This document shows positions 17,493-26,129 of a stretch of 64,000 nt of DNA, piece by piece. A program made the translations under genes and the position numbers. Every line of letters begins with the position of its first letter. The stretch's first letter is position 1. This DNA comes from Holophagaceae bacterium (GTDB lineage Bacteria; Acidobacteriota; Holophagae; Holophagales; Holophagaceae), in NCBI GenBank assembly GCA_016722505.1, contig JADKJH010000001.1, positions 1,302,001 through 1,366,000 of the forward strand, in the 5' to 3' direction. Under the pieces are notes generated by a model that was not told the DNA's origin, made no database searches, and saw only the letters and a program-made list of their open reading frames with translations.

Positions 17493-19031
17493 GTGTCCCT
17501 GGAAAAAAAGATCGAGACACTCAAAGCCAAGCACGCCGCGGCGGAAGCGGGCGGCGGCGAGGCCCGTGTTTCAAAGCAGCACGAGGGCGGCAAGCTTACG
17601 GCCCGGGAGCGCATCGCGGCCTTTCTCGACGAGGGCTCCTTCGAGGAGATGGATGCGCTGATGGTGCATCGGACGCCGGATCTGGAAAAAATTCCGGGGG
17701 ATGGCGTGATCACGGGTTTTGGCCGTGTGGACGGGCGCCCCGTAGCGATTTTCGCGCAGGACTTCACGGTCTTCGGGGGTTCGCTGTCCGAGGGCTACGC
17801 CAAAAAAATCTGCAAGGTCATGGATCTGGCCATGAAGATCGGCTGCCCTGTCATTGGCTTGAATGACAGTGGCGGCGCGCGCATCCAGGAGGGCGTGGTC
17901 TCCCTGGGCGGCTATGCGGATATTTTCTTGCGGAACACCCTCGCCAGCGGTGTGGTGCCGCAGATCTCGCTCATCATGGGACCCTGCGCCGGGGGGGCGG
18001 TCTACAGCCCCGCCATCACGGATTTCATCACCATGGTCCGCGGGACCAGCTACATGTTCGTGACGGGGCCGGATGTCATCAAGGCCGTCACCCATGAGGA
18101 AGTGACCAAGGAAGAGCTCGGCGGCGCCACCACCCACAGCGCGCGCAGCGGTGTTGCCCATTTTGTCCAGCCCAGCGACCTGGCGGCCCTGGCCCATACC
18201 CGTGAATTACTTTCCTTCCTGCCCAGCAACAACCTGGGCGAAGCGCCCCGCAAGGCGCCGCGAACCCCGCAGCCACTGGAGAATCCAGATCTGGACAGCG
18301 TGGTGCCGGACGATGCCAGCAAGCCCTACGACATCCGGCTGATCATCAAAGGCATCATGGACGACGCGGCCTTTTTCGAGGTGCATGAGGCTTTCGCGCC
18401 CAACATCGTGGTGGGCTTCGCCCGCATCGAGGGCCGCAGCGTGGGCATCGTGGCGAACCAGCCAGCCTTTCTGGCGGGCGTGCTGGACATCAGCGCCAGC
18501 GAGAAGGGCGCCCGCTTCGTACGTTTCTGCGACGCCTTCAACATTCCCATCATCACCTTCGAGGACGTTCCTGGTTTCCTGCCGGGCGTGAACCAGGAGC
18601 ATGGCGGCATCATCCGCCATGGCGCGAAACTGCTTTTCGCTTTCTGCGAAGCCACCGTTCCGAAAATCACCATCATCACCCGCAAGGCCTATGGCGGCGC
18701 CTATTGCGTGATGGCTTCCAAGCACATCCGCACGGATTTCAACTTCGCCTATCCCACCGCGGAAATCGCAGTCATGGGCGCCGAGGGCGCGGTGAATGTC
18801 CTTCACGGCAGGGCGGTGGCGAGTGCGTCAGATCCCGTGGCCAAGCGGGCGGAGCTCATCGCCGACTACAATGAGAAATTCGCCAATCCCTATATCGCCG
18901 CGGAATTCGGGTTCGTGGACGAGGTCATTCTGCCGCGCGAAACACGGAAGAAACTGGTGCGTGCCCTGGCTCTGCTCGACACCAAACGGGACACTACTCC
19001 GCCTAAGAAACACGGGAATATTCCGCTTTGA
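17493..19031 (+). CDS. Acyl-CoA carboxylase carboxyltransferase (beta) subunit, PccB/MmdA type
   Basis: 512 residues from GTG 17493. Carboxyltransferase of biotin-dependent propionyl-CoA carboxylase or methylmalonyl-CoA decarboxylase. It shows KLTARERIAAFLDEGSFEEMD, the oxyanion-hole regions GARIQEGVVSLGGYADIF and MGPCAGGAVYSPAITDF in the N-half, and DVPGFLPGVNQEHGGIIRHGAKLLFA plus TRKAYGGAYCVMASK in the C-half. It ends KKHGNIPL, the typical C-terminus. Start: ATG 17481 has no ribosome site, whereas GTG 17493 has GGAG (17483-17486) six bases upstream and gives MSLEKKIETLK, the usual family start. No biotin-carrier or biotin carboxylase gene is adjacent. Confidence 0.92.
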   Translation: MSLEKKIETLKAKHAAAEAGGGEARVSKQHEGGKLTARERIAAFLDEGSFEEMDALMVHRTPDLEKIPGDGVITGFGRVDGRPVAIFAQDFTVFGGSLSEGYAKKICKVMDLAMKIGCPVIGLNDSGGARIQEGVVSLGGYADIFLRNTLASGVVPQISLIMGPCAGGAVYSPAITDFITMVRGTSYMFVTGPDVIKAVTHEEVTKEELGGATTHSARSGVAHFVQPSDLAALAHTRELLSFLPSNNLGEAPRKAPRTPQPLENPDLDSVVPDDASKPYDIRLIIKGIMDDAAFFEVHEAFAPNIVVGFARIEGRSVGIVANQPAFLAGVLDISASEKGARFVRFCDAFNIPIITFEDVPGFLPGVNQEHGGIIRHGAKLLFAFCEATVPKITIITRKAYGGAYCVMASKHIRTDFNFAYPTAEIAVMGAEGAVNVLHGRAVASASDPVAKRAELIADYNEKFANPYIAAEFGFVDEVILPRETRKKLVRALALLDTKRDTTPPKKHGNIPL

Positions 19032-19051
19032 TTTGAACGTCACCAGGAGCA

Positions 19052-19080
19052 TTGAATGGCGGGCGGGGGGGGGCTAAACT
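19052..19080 (+). promoter_or_regulatory. Promoter with a G9 tract in its spacer
   Basis: TTGAAT (19052-19057) and TAAACT (19075-19080) are separated by exactly 17 nt, and the spacer contains nine consecutive G (19065-19073). The downstream paralogue at 21793 has the same TAAACT (21766-21771) at a similar distance from its start, supporting it as the -10 box. A change of one G would alter spacer length. GGAG of the TPR gene follows 14 nt downstream. Confidence 0.5.
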
Positions 19081-19104
19081 GCTTTCACCCTTCCGGAGAT
19101 AGCC

Positions 19105-19719
19105 ATGCGTCGCGCCATTTTCATTGCAGCCTTCGGGCCCTTCCTGTTCGCGCAGGCTCCCGCTGGCGTGGATCAGGCCTTCTTCAAGGGCGATCCCCGC
19201 GCGGTGATGGCCGGGTGCGCTGATCGCGCCCGGGCCATCAAACCCAAGGACAAGCATCTGCTCGCGGAATACGGTCGCGCCTACTTGGCGAGCGGAAACA
19301 GGGCCAAGGCGGAAGAAGCTTTCGCGATGGCATTAATTGAAGACTCCAAGGACGGCGAAACCTACCGCCTTATCGCATTCGCTTGGTTGAAGAACGGATT
19401 CCGGGCGGAAGCGGTGGCGGCTCTCGATAAGATGGTGATCCTGGATCCCAAAGAGAAGAAAAATTTTGCCAAGGCCGCGGTGAATCTCCTGGATGCGGGC
19501 ATGACCGAAAAAGCCGTGGAGTTGATGAAGCGCGCTTGGATCCTGGATCCCAACGAATGGCAGTACTGTGCCGATTTCACCCGGGCCGCAGTCCGCAACG
19601 GCAAGCTGGATCTGGCGGCGGAATGGGCCATGCACACCGTCGAGGCCAAGCCCAAAGAAGAGCGCATGTGGAACGAACTGGCTCTGGTTTATGCCGACGG
19701 GGGCGCGGATCACAACTAG
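19105..19719 (+). CDS. Secreted TPR-repeat protein (paralogue A)
   Basis: 204 residues. Signal peptide MRRAIFIAAFGPFLFAQAP, then about five TPR-like helical pairs (LLAEYGRAYLASGNRAKAEEAFAMAL; TYRLIAFAWLKNGFRAEAVAALDKM; AVNLLDAGMTEKAVELMKRAWILDP). It shares start, repeat layout and motifs (AFFKGDPRAVMAGC.DRARAIKPKD) with the protein at 21793-22401, so the two are paralogues. They flank a GT41 glycosyltransferase on the opposite strand. Likely a periplasmic scaffold; partner unknown. Confidence 0.75.
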   Translation: MRRAIFIAAFGPFLFAQAPAGVDQAFFKGDPRAVMAGCADRARAIKPKDKHLLAEYGRAYLASGNRAKAEEAFAMALIEDSKDGETYRLIAFAWLKNGFRAEAVAALDKMVILDPKEKKNFAKAAVNLLDAGMTEKAVELMKRAWILDPNEWQYCADFTRAAVRNGKLDLAAEWAMHTVEAKPKEERMWNELALVYADGGADHN

Positions 19720-19743
19720 GGTGGGCGTTCTGGATGTAACTGC

Positions 19744-21624
19744 CTAGGATTGGCCAGCCTTCCACTGTTCCCACAATTGCCGGTAGGCAGCCTCTACTTG
19801 CGTGGCGAAACCCTTGGCATCGCATAGATCTGAGGAGGCCATGCGGTCCCGAAGACCGGCGCGGATTCTGGAAAGCTCCTCAATGCGTCCCGTCCAGTCC
19901 ACAGCGGATTGGATATAGGAATCCAGATCTTCAGCGATGAACGATTCAAGTCCCACCCGGGAAAGAATGCTGGCACCGACCCGTCCGGCGTGGCGATCAC
20001 CCTGCAAGGTCAGCGTCGGCACGCCCATCCACAGGGCTTCACAGGTTGTGGTAGTCCCGTTGTAGGGAAAGGGATCCAGAGCAAGATCCACCTGATCATA
20101 GGCCGCGAGGTGGTCGCGGAATTCCGGAACCGCGGGCATGAGAGCTATGCGGTCGAGGCTGACACCATGGTCGCCGAAGATTTTTTCGAACCGCTTGCGA
20201 TTGCCTGTGTCGCGTTGGAGCATTCCCTTCAGCGACAAGCGACTGTCTGGTGTCCGCTTCAGGATCTCCGCCCAAGCTGCGATGACGCTGGGATTCACCT
20301 TCAGCAGACTGTTGAAGGAGCCAAAGGTGAAGTGGTGGTCGTCGTGGCGAAGCGCGGGAAGCAGCGCCACTGGAGGCGCTTCGGCCGGTGGGCCATAGCA
20401 AAGAAACCCCTTCGGCAACCTGAAGAGTGATTCGGTGTGCAGAAGTTCCGCGCCCTTGGGATCCGCGAATTCATCCGTGAACCGGACGCCGATCGTTTGC
20501 ATGCCCGTGGTGTTGGCATAACCCAGCCAGCTCACCTGCACGGGTGCGGGACGTCTTGCAAAGGCTGTCAGGCGATTATTTGCGGTGTGACCCGTCAGAT
20601 CCACCAGGACATCGATACGATCCTGGCGGATGATCTCTGCCAGCGCCTCATCGCTCACCCCCACGATCTTCCGCCAATGGTCCGACAGGGCACAAAGTCT
20701 TAGTGTGACTTCATCGGGATTGGCCACCTGGGAGTAGCAGTGGATCTCCACCTTGGTGCGGTCGTGCGCCGCCAACAGCGGCTCGAAAAAGGCAGCCACT
20801 GAGTGGCGGCGAAAATCTGGAGACACATATCCAATACGCAAGGGCCGCTCGGCGGCCATGTCCACCAGGAACGCGGTGGGGCGCTCGAGGTGCGGGGTTT
20901 CATGAAGGCGCGCCCATTCTTTATGCGCTTCGAAAAGATCCTGGGGAGTCATGGAGATTTCATAATTCAACCGAAGCAAAAGGCTGCTGTGGGCGGCGTT
21001 ATAGCTGGGCCTCAGCTCCAGGGCCTTTCGGCTGTGAGCCATGGCACCCTCAAAATCGCCTTGCTCGTAAAGGATGTTGCTCAGGTTGTTGTGGGTTTCG
21101 GGCTGGTTTGGGTTTACCTCAAGGGAACGCCGAAAGGCCGTCGTGGCTTCTTCCAGCCGCCCCAAGAGGTTCAAGCTCACGCCCAGATTGTTGAACACAG
21201 TGGGGTGGTTTGGCCGCATGCGCAGGGCGGCTAAGAAAAGCTCCACGGCTTCATCCCAACGTTTTAGATCATGCAGCACGAGTCCCAGGCTGCTTTGGGC
21301 CTCTGTGTAATCTGGCTGAAGCCGCAAAGCGGCGAGATAGCAGGTGCGGGCTTCCTCGAGACGGCCCAGGGCCTTCAGGGCATTGCCCAGATTGTTATGA
21401 AAGGCTGGGCCATTCGGGAAGATTCGGATGGCCTGTGCGATGAGGGCCACGGCCTCTTCATTTCGGCCTGCCTCCTGCGCCAAAACACCTAACAGATGTA
21501 GCGCGTTAGGGTCCTGGGGATCCCATCTCAGAATTTCGCGATAGAGCGCTTCGGCTTCGGCATGTCGCCTAGCCTGGTGATGGGCCAAGGCTTGTGTGAG
21601 CAGTTGCTGGGTAGATTCAGCCAT
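19744..21624 (-). CDS. TPR-containing family GT41 glycosyltransferase (O-GlcNAc transferase/SPINDLY-like)
   Basis: 626 residues. The N-terminal half is about six to seven canonical TPRs (AEALYREILRWDPQDPNALHLLGVLAQEAGRNEEAV, repeated in steps of 34). The C-terminal half matches the bacterial OGT/SPINDLY catalytic domain: RIGYVSPDFRRHSVAAFFEPLL (His after DFRRH), DVLVDLTGHTANNRLTAFARRPAPVQVSWLGYANTTG, FTFGSFNSLLKVNP, LALDPFPYNGTTTTCEALWMGVPTLTL. The family transfers GlcNAc or another sugar to Ser/Thr of proteins in the cytoplasm. Targets are unknown; there is no flagellar or adhesin gene nearby. Confidence 0.9.
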   Translation of the reverse strand: MAESTQQLLTQALAHHQARRHAEAEALYREILRWDPQDPNALHLLGVLAQEAGRNEEAVALIAQAIRIFPNGPAFHNNLGNALKALGRLEEARTCYLAALRLQPDYTEAQSSLGLVLHDLKRWDEAVELFLAALRMRPNHPTVFNNLGVSLNLLGRLEEATTAFRRSLEVNPNQPETHNNLSNILYEQGDFEGAMAHSRKALELRPSYNAAHSSLLLRLNYEISMTPQDLFEAHKEWARLHETPHLERPTAFLVDMAAERPLRIGYVSPDFRRHSVAAFFEPLLAAHDRTKVEIHCYSQVANPDEVTLRLCALSDHWRKIVGVSDEALAEIIRQDRIDVLVDLTGHTANNRLTAFARRPAPVQVSWLGYANTTGMQTIGVRFTDEFADPKGAELLHTESLFRLPKGFLCYGPPAEAPPVALLPALRHDDHHFTFGSFNSLLKVNPSVIAAWAEILKRTPDSRLSLKGMLQRDTGNRKRFEKIFGDHGVSLDRIALMPAVPEFRDHLAAYDQVDLALDPFPYNGTTTTCEALWMGVPTLTLQGDRHAGRVGASILSRVGLESFIAEDLDSYIQSAVDWTGRIEELSRIRAGLRDRMASSDLCDAKGFATQVEAAYRQLWEQWKAGQS

Positions 21625-21792
21625 TCAAATTTATACCGCGACCACCCGGGCCCAACGGATCAGGCGGTTGGGACAGACCGCTGGGAGTAAGCCGCAGGGT
21701 TGAAACAATTAGGGGCCGTCTTAATAAATCAACCAAAATTGCCCCGATGATTTTGCAACGCCCCCTAAACTAAACCCTTCCCTGGAGGCCCC

Positions 21793-22401
21793 ATGCTGAG
21801 TGGCACCAAAATCTCAACTTTCCTTTTCGCAGCTTCTACCTTGGTCGCGCAGACACCCTTCAGCGAGTCCTTCTTCATGGGAGAGCGCAAGGCAATTCTT
21901 AAGGCCTGCGCCGGCCAGGCACGAAGCATAAAACCGCGGGATTCCAAGCTATTGGCCGAATGTGGACGTTATTTCATGGCGGGCGGGGATCCAAAATCCG
22001 CCGAGGAAGCCTTCCTGATCGCCACCACGCTTGAGCCAAAAGACGGGAAGGTTCTGAGGTTGAAGGGGCTGGCCCAATTGAAACAGGGGCAGCGCAAGGA
22101 AGCGCTGGCGACCTACGACCTGGTCACCAGCCGGGATCCAGGGAACCGTGAAGTCATGGGTCTCATCGCCATTGATTTGGCGGAAGCGGGTCTCGCCAAT
22201 GAGGCTAATCGTTACGCGCAGCTTGCGGCGGCCATGGATGGAGGGGATTGGCACCGCTTCATCGAATTTGGCCGGGCCTTTCTGGTGGGCGGCCACCGCA
22301 AGGAAGCGGCTTCCTGGTTTTCGAGAGCTTGCATCCTGAAACCAGGGGAAGAAAAGGTCTATCTGGAAGTCGCCAAGGCCTTCGCTGAAGCGGGCCATTA
22401 G
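21793..22401 (+). CDS. Secreted TPR-repeat protein (paralogue B)
   Basis: 202 residues. Signal peptide ending VAQTP, then TPR-like repeats (KLLAECGRYFMAGGDPKSAEEAFLIATTLEP; VLRLKGLAQLKQGQRKEALATYDLV; IAIDLAEAGLANEANRYAQLAAAM). It resembles paralogue A at 19105-19719 over its whole length, including FFMGERKAILKACAGQARSIKPRD. Its upstream region also resembles that of paralogue A (CTAAACT, then CCCTTCC and GGAG), so promoter and gene appear duplicated together. The next gene starts three bases after its stop. Confidence 0.75.
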   Translation: MLSGTKISTFLFAASTLVAQTPFSESFFMGERKAILKACAGQARSIKPRDSKLLAECGRYFMAGGDPKSAEEAFLIATTLEPKDGKVLRLKGLAQLKQGQRKEALATYDLVTSRDPGNREVMGLIAIDLAEAGLANEANRYAQLAAAMDGGDWHRFIEFGRAFLVGGHRKEAASWFSRACILKPGEEKVYLEVAKAFAEAGH

Positions 22402-22404
22402 GCC

Positions 22405-23256
22405 GTGAGGTCGTGGGGAGCCTTTCTCGACTCCACCGGTTCAGTCCGGAATGGGTGGAAGATCCTCGGCTTCGCGGCCCTTCTCTATGCCTGCATGATT
22501 TCGATGGGGTTGATAGGTCTGTGGCAATTCTTGGGAGGTGAATGGGCGACGGCTTTGGGAATTCTCGTCGCCACAACCCTTTGCCTTCGCTTGGAGCGGG
22601 AGCCATTCCCCATGGCGGGAATGAAAACGTCTATGCGTTGGGGAGCGGAATTCGCAGCGGGCGCCATGGGAGGCCTGCTTCTGATGCTGCTGGTGGCGGG
22701 CTGCATCTTTGCCTTCCACGGCCTGCATTGGCAACGGGGTGGCGGCGTGGGTCTGCATGAATTGATGGTTGGCGCCTGGTTGTACCTGGCTGTGGCCGTC
22801 AACGAGGAATTGTTGTTTCGGGGTTATGTCTTCCAGCGCCTGATGAAGGGTACGGGGCCTTGGATTTCGTTGCTGCTCATGGGGCTCTGGTTTGCCTACG
22901 CCCATTGGGACAATCCAGGCATGGCCGGCGCCGTCAAAGTTTGGGCGACGCTCAATATTTTTCTGGCAGGGCTGCTGCTGGGCCTGGCCTATCTGAAGAC
23001 ACGGCGGCTGGCGCTGCCCATGGGCATCCACCTGGGTTGGAATTGGGCCCAAGGAAGCCTGCTGGGTTTTGGGGTCAGCGGCACCATGGATACCCGGGGA
23101 TGGTTGAATCCGGTTTTCGATGGCCGGCCCGAATGGCTTACGGGTGGCGCTTTCGGTCTTGAGGCAAGTCTTCCATGTGCCGTTCTATGCACTGTGGCGA
23201 TCCTGGGCCTCATCTTTTGGAACCCTCACCCAGAAATTTCTAAAGGAACAACATGA
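22405..23256 (+). CDS. CPBP-family intramembrane metalloprotease (CAAX-protease-like)
   Basis: 283 residues with about seven to eight hydrophobic segments. The family motifs are present in order: NEELLFRGYVFQRL (Glu-Glu and Arg), FAYAHWDN (His), and HLGWNWAQG (His/Asn). Homologues cleave prenylated or other membrane proteins or are accessory to bacteriocin export; the substrate here is unknown. The GTG start is three bases after the stop of the TPR gene, and its own stop overlaps the next ATG (ATGA), so it is translated in a coupled set. Confidence 0.85.
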   Translation: MRSWGAFLDSTGSVRNGWKILGFAALLYACMISMGLIGLWQFLGGEWATALGILVATTLCLRLEREPFPMAGMKTSMRWGAEFAAGAMGGLLLMLLVAGCIFAFHGLHWQRGGGVGLHELMVGAWLYLAVAVNEELLFRGYVFQRLMKGTGPWISLLLMGLWFAYAHWDNPGMAGAVKVWATLNIFLAGLLLGLAYLKTRRLALPMGIHLGWNWAQGSLLGFGVSGTMDTRGWLNPVFDGRPEWLTGGAFGLEASLPCAVLCTVAILGLIFWNPHPEISKGTT

Positions 23257-24011
23257 CACACCGCCTTCTCATCACTGGCGCATCCCGTGGCCTGGGCCGC
23301 GCCGTGGCGCTCAACTTCGCGGCCCAGGGCGCCGAACTCCATTTGCTGGGGCGGGACGAAGGTTTGCTGGCAACCGTGGCCGAAGAGGTGGCAGCAGCCG
23401 GTGGAAAGGCGAAGGTCCATCCCGCTAGCGTCACGGATCGAGTCGCCCTGCGAGCCGTGAGCGAGCGCATCCCAGGGCTGGACGGTGTGGTGGCTGCGGC
23501 TGGCATTTCGGGTGTGACCCCGGTGGATAGCGAACTGTCCAATGTGGATGATGCCTTCGACGAGATCCTTCAAACCGACCTCACCGGCTGCTGGAATACG
23601 GTGCGGGCCTTCGCGCCCAAGCTTGGCGTTGGTGGGCGGATCGTCCTGGTGTCTTCGGTGTTGGGCCGATTTGGCGTGCCGGGCTATGGGGCCTACTGCG
23701 CGGCTAAGCACGGCTTGTTGGGTCTCACCAAAGCCCTGGCGCTGGAACTCATTCCCAAGGGCATCTATGTGAATGCCGTGGCACCGGGCTGGGTGGACAC
23801 GGCCATGGCCCAGACCGGAATCCGCGCCATGGCGCAAAGCATGGATATTTCATTGGAAGAAGCCCGCCGCAGGGCCGAAGAGGTGGTTCCGGTCCAACGC
23901 TTTTTCCAACCTGAAGAGATCACCCGAGGCATAGCCTGGCTGCTTGATCCCGCCAACACTATGCAGGTTGGCCAGTGCCTTAATCTTGACGGGGGCGTGC
24001 TGCACGTTTAA
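23253..24011 (+). CDS. Short-chain dehydrogenase/reductase (FabG-like)
   Basis: 252 residues. Classical SDR: NAD(P)-binding TGASRGLGRAVALN at the N-terminus, the catalytic Ser in IVLVSSVLGRFG, YxxxK as YCAAKHGLL, and a C-terminal LDGGVLHV like that of 3-oxoacyl-ACP reductases. The Asn of the tetrad may be replaced in the DLTGCWNTVRAF helix. Substrate not determinable. It overlaps the CPBP protease gene by ATGA. Confidence 0.88.
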   Translation: MTHRLLITGASRGLGRAVALNFAAQGAELHLLGRDEGLLATVAEEVAAAGGKAKVHPASVTDRVALRAVSERIPGLDGVVAAAGISGVTPVDSELSNVDDAFDEILQTDLTGCWNTVRAFAPKLGVGGRIVLVSSVLGRFGVPGYGAYCAAKHGLLGLTKALALELIPKGIYVNAVAPGWVDTAMAQTGIRAMAQSMDISLEEARRRAEEVVPVQRFFQPEEITRGIAWLLDPANTMQVGQCLNLDGGVLHV

Positions 24012-24041
24012 GAAACGCTGCTCTTAGCCTGCTCTTAGCTC

Positions 24042-24542
24042 CTACCGCCTATCCACCCATTGTCCCGGCTTCTGGATGCCTTCATCCAGGATGAGGCGGA
24101 ATTCGGAAGTAGGCTCGAAGCCCATCGAGCGGTACAGGGGCTCGGCGTGCCGGCTGGCGTGGAGCTCCACCATGCCGATGCCTTGAGCTTTGGCCAGGTC
24201 CAGAAGCGCGATGGTCATCCGCCGCGCCAGGCCCCGGCTCCTGAACTCAGGATCGGTGTAGACGTTGAAAAGATAGCCCCGCACCGCCTGGGGACTCAGT
24301 GGATTGGGCAGCATTTCTTTGAATTGAAGCAAGGCCCCGGCGACCACGCGGCCATCGGATTCGGCGATGACCCCACGCACTTCGCCAGTGCTGAGCCAAG
24401 TGCGAAGGCGGTCCCGGAAGGAGGCGGCCATGCGTTCACGCCCAGCTTCGTCGCCATAGTCCATGTCGGCGAACATGACCACCCGGTGGTGGACGTGAAG
24501 CTCCAAGTCGGAGAGCGTGGTGGGACGCAAAGTGAAATCCAT
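24042..24542 (-). CDS. GNAT-family N-acetyltransferase
   Basis: 166 residues. The acetyl-CoA-binding motif is YTDPEFRSRGLARRMTIALLDLAKAQG (R/QxxGxG/A type), preceded by the strand GYLFNVYTDP and followed by VELHASRHAEPLYRSMGFEPTSEFRLIL, the usual GNAT C-terminus. The acceptor is unknown. It is convergent with the SDR gene and divergent from the YycJ-like hydrolase. Confidence 0.85.
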   Translation of the reverse strand: MDFTLRPTTLSDLELHVHHRVVMFADMDYGDEAGRERMAASFRDRLRTWLSTGEVRGVIAESDGRVVAGALLQFKEMLPNPLSPQAVRGYLFNVYTDPEFRSRGLARRMTIALLDLAKAQGIGMVELHASRHAEPLYRSMGFEPTSEFRLILDEGIQKPGQWVDRR

Positions 24543-24585
24543 GGGCCATCATCGCGCGGAATCATAGGGAGGGCTATCCTGGGCT

Positions 24586-25377
24586 ATGCATTACGCAGCA
24601 TTGGCATCAGGTTCCAAGGGCAACTGCCACGCTTTTTGCGACGGTGAGCGAACGCTGCTCCTGGATGCGGGCCTTTCGCTCAAGCAGGTGCGGCTGCGGA
24701 TGGAGTCGGTGGGACTGGACCACCGGACTGTCCGGGCGGTGGCCCTCACACACGAGCATTCGGACCACATCGGAGCCGTGGGCGTGATGCTTCGCAATAC
24801 CGATTGGGTCTTTCTCGCGACGCCAGATACCAAGTCGGCAGTGGAGAGAATCCATGGAATTGAAATACCCGGCCATCGCTGGATTCCGCTGCGTGCGGGC
24901 TTCGCTGTGGATTGGTGCGGGTGGCGGGTGCATCCCTTCACGCTGCCCCACGACGCCACGGATCCGGTGGCATACCGGGTGGAAGTGAAAGGATTCAACG
25001 CAGCCGTGGTGACGGACTTGGGCCATCCGACAGCCTTGGTCGCGGACCACTGCCAGGATTTGGACCTTCTGGTGCTGGAGGCCAACCATGATGTGGACAT
25101 GCTTCGCGAGGGCGAATACCCGCCACCCTTGAAAGCCCGCATTCTTAGCCGCGTGGGGCATCTGAGCAATGTCTCCATGTCGGAGTTGCTGGCGGCTGTG
25201 CTCTCGCCCAGGTTGCGGAGCGTGGTGATGGCCCATCTGAGCGAACAGAATAACGATCCTGAGCTGGTGCGGGTGGTGGCAGCAGAGGTGCTACGCGGAT
25301 GGCAGACGTCTTTGCATCTCGCACATCAGCGTGATCCAATCCGGCCTGAAGCCACCAGGTCGCTAGCGGCATCATAG
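24586..25377 (+). CDS. Metallo-beta-lactamase-fold hydrolase, YycJ/WalJ type
   Basis: 263 residues. Starts MHYAALASGSKGNCHAF, the conserved SGSxGNC opening of YycJ-like proteins. The zinc motif is ALTHEHSDHIGAVG (HxHxDH), followed by LPHDATDPVAY, VVTDLGHPTALV and LEANHDVDMLREGEYPPPLKARI. Related proteins act on nucleic acids (exonuclease-like) and are linked to cell-wall stress signalling in Firmicutes. No two-component system is adjacent here. Confidence 0.87.
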   Translation: MHYAALASGSKGNCHAFCDGERTLLLDAGLSLKQVRLRMESVGLDHRTVRAVALTHEHSDHIGAVGVMLRNTDWVFLATPDTKSAVERIHGIEIPGHRWIPLRAGFAVDWCGWRVHPFTLPHDATDPVAYRVEVKGFNAAVVTDLGHPTALVADHCQDLDLLVLEANHDVDMLREGEYPPPLKARILSRVGHLSNVSMSELLAAVLSPRLRSVVMAHLSEQNNDPELVRVVAAEVLRGWQTSLHLAHQRDPIRPEATRSLAAS

Positions 25378-25404
25378 GCTTATGAAGCAAACAAAGGATC
25401 CTTA

Positions 25405-26094
25405 ATGAAGCCGACTCGACTCTTAATCATTTGTTTAGCCATGCTCTTGGCTACTTCCATGACAGCTCAGAATGCGCCTGCCCTCAAGGATCTGGTAGAA
25501 CGATTTGACGCGGCCCAAGCCAAAGTGGACACCTTGCAGGCGCCTTTCACGCTGACCATGCGGCGATCCATGTTGAAAACGCCGACGGTCACGAAAGGAA
25601 CCCTGTATCTCCAGGGTTCCGACTTTGCCCACTTCAACTTCGCTCCCCCAGAGGATCTGGTGCTCCATCTCACGCCCAAGGCATTGATCTCCTACAGTCC
25701 CGGCGCCAAGGAGGCCGAATTTCTCAAGATTGGCGTCATCAAGAACCACAACCGGAAATTCCTGGGCCTGGGCCAGAAGCTTTCCTTTCTTGGGGAATAC
25801 TTCCAGATTGGACTCGGCCAGTCCAAGGATGTGGCAGGCACCTACTTTTTGATGCTCACGCCCCGCACCCTGGGCATGAAAAAACGCATGCAAAGCCTTT
25901 ATATCTGGGTGGACCACGAATCGAATCTGCCCCGCCAGCTTCAATGGGTTGAAAGAGGCGGCGACTCATGGCAGCTGGAGTTGGGTAACCTCCAGGTGAA
26001 CCAACCGTTGCCCCAAAGCGTCATAAACTTCAAGCTACCCGGGGGTGTTCCCCTTAAATCTGAGTTCAGCTTTTTCGCGACAAGGAAGAAATAA
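25405..26094 (+). CDS. LolA-like outer-membrane lipoprotein carrier protein
   Basis: 229 residues. Signal peptide MKPTRLLIICLAMLLATSMTAQ followed by a domain of amphipathic beta strands with the LolA layout (LKDLVERFDAAQAKVDTLQAPFTLTMRR; KGTLYLQGSDFAHFNFAPPEDLVLHLTPKALISYSPGAKEAEFL; LQSLYIWVDHESNLPRQLQW). LolA and relatives shuttle lipoproteins or lipids through the periplasm. Divergence is high, so it could be a LolA-fold protein for another lipid cargo. Confidence 0.7.
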   Translation: MKPTRLLIICLAMLLATSMTAQNAPALKDLVERFDAAQAKVDTLQAPFTLTMRRSMLKTPTVTKGTLYLQGSDFAHFNFAPPEDLVLHLTPKALISYSPGAKEAEFLKIGVIKNHNRKFLGLGQKLSFLGEYFQIGLGQSKDVAGTYFLMLTPRTLGMKKRMQSLYIWVDHESNLPRQLQWVERGGDSWQLELGNLQVNQPLPQSVINFKLPGGVPLKSEFSFFATRKK

Positions 26095-26129
26095 AACTAC
26101 ACTAGGGAAGCAGCACACTGAGGATTCCC

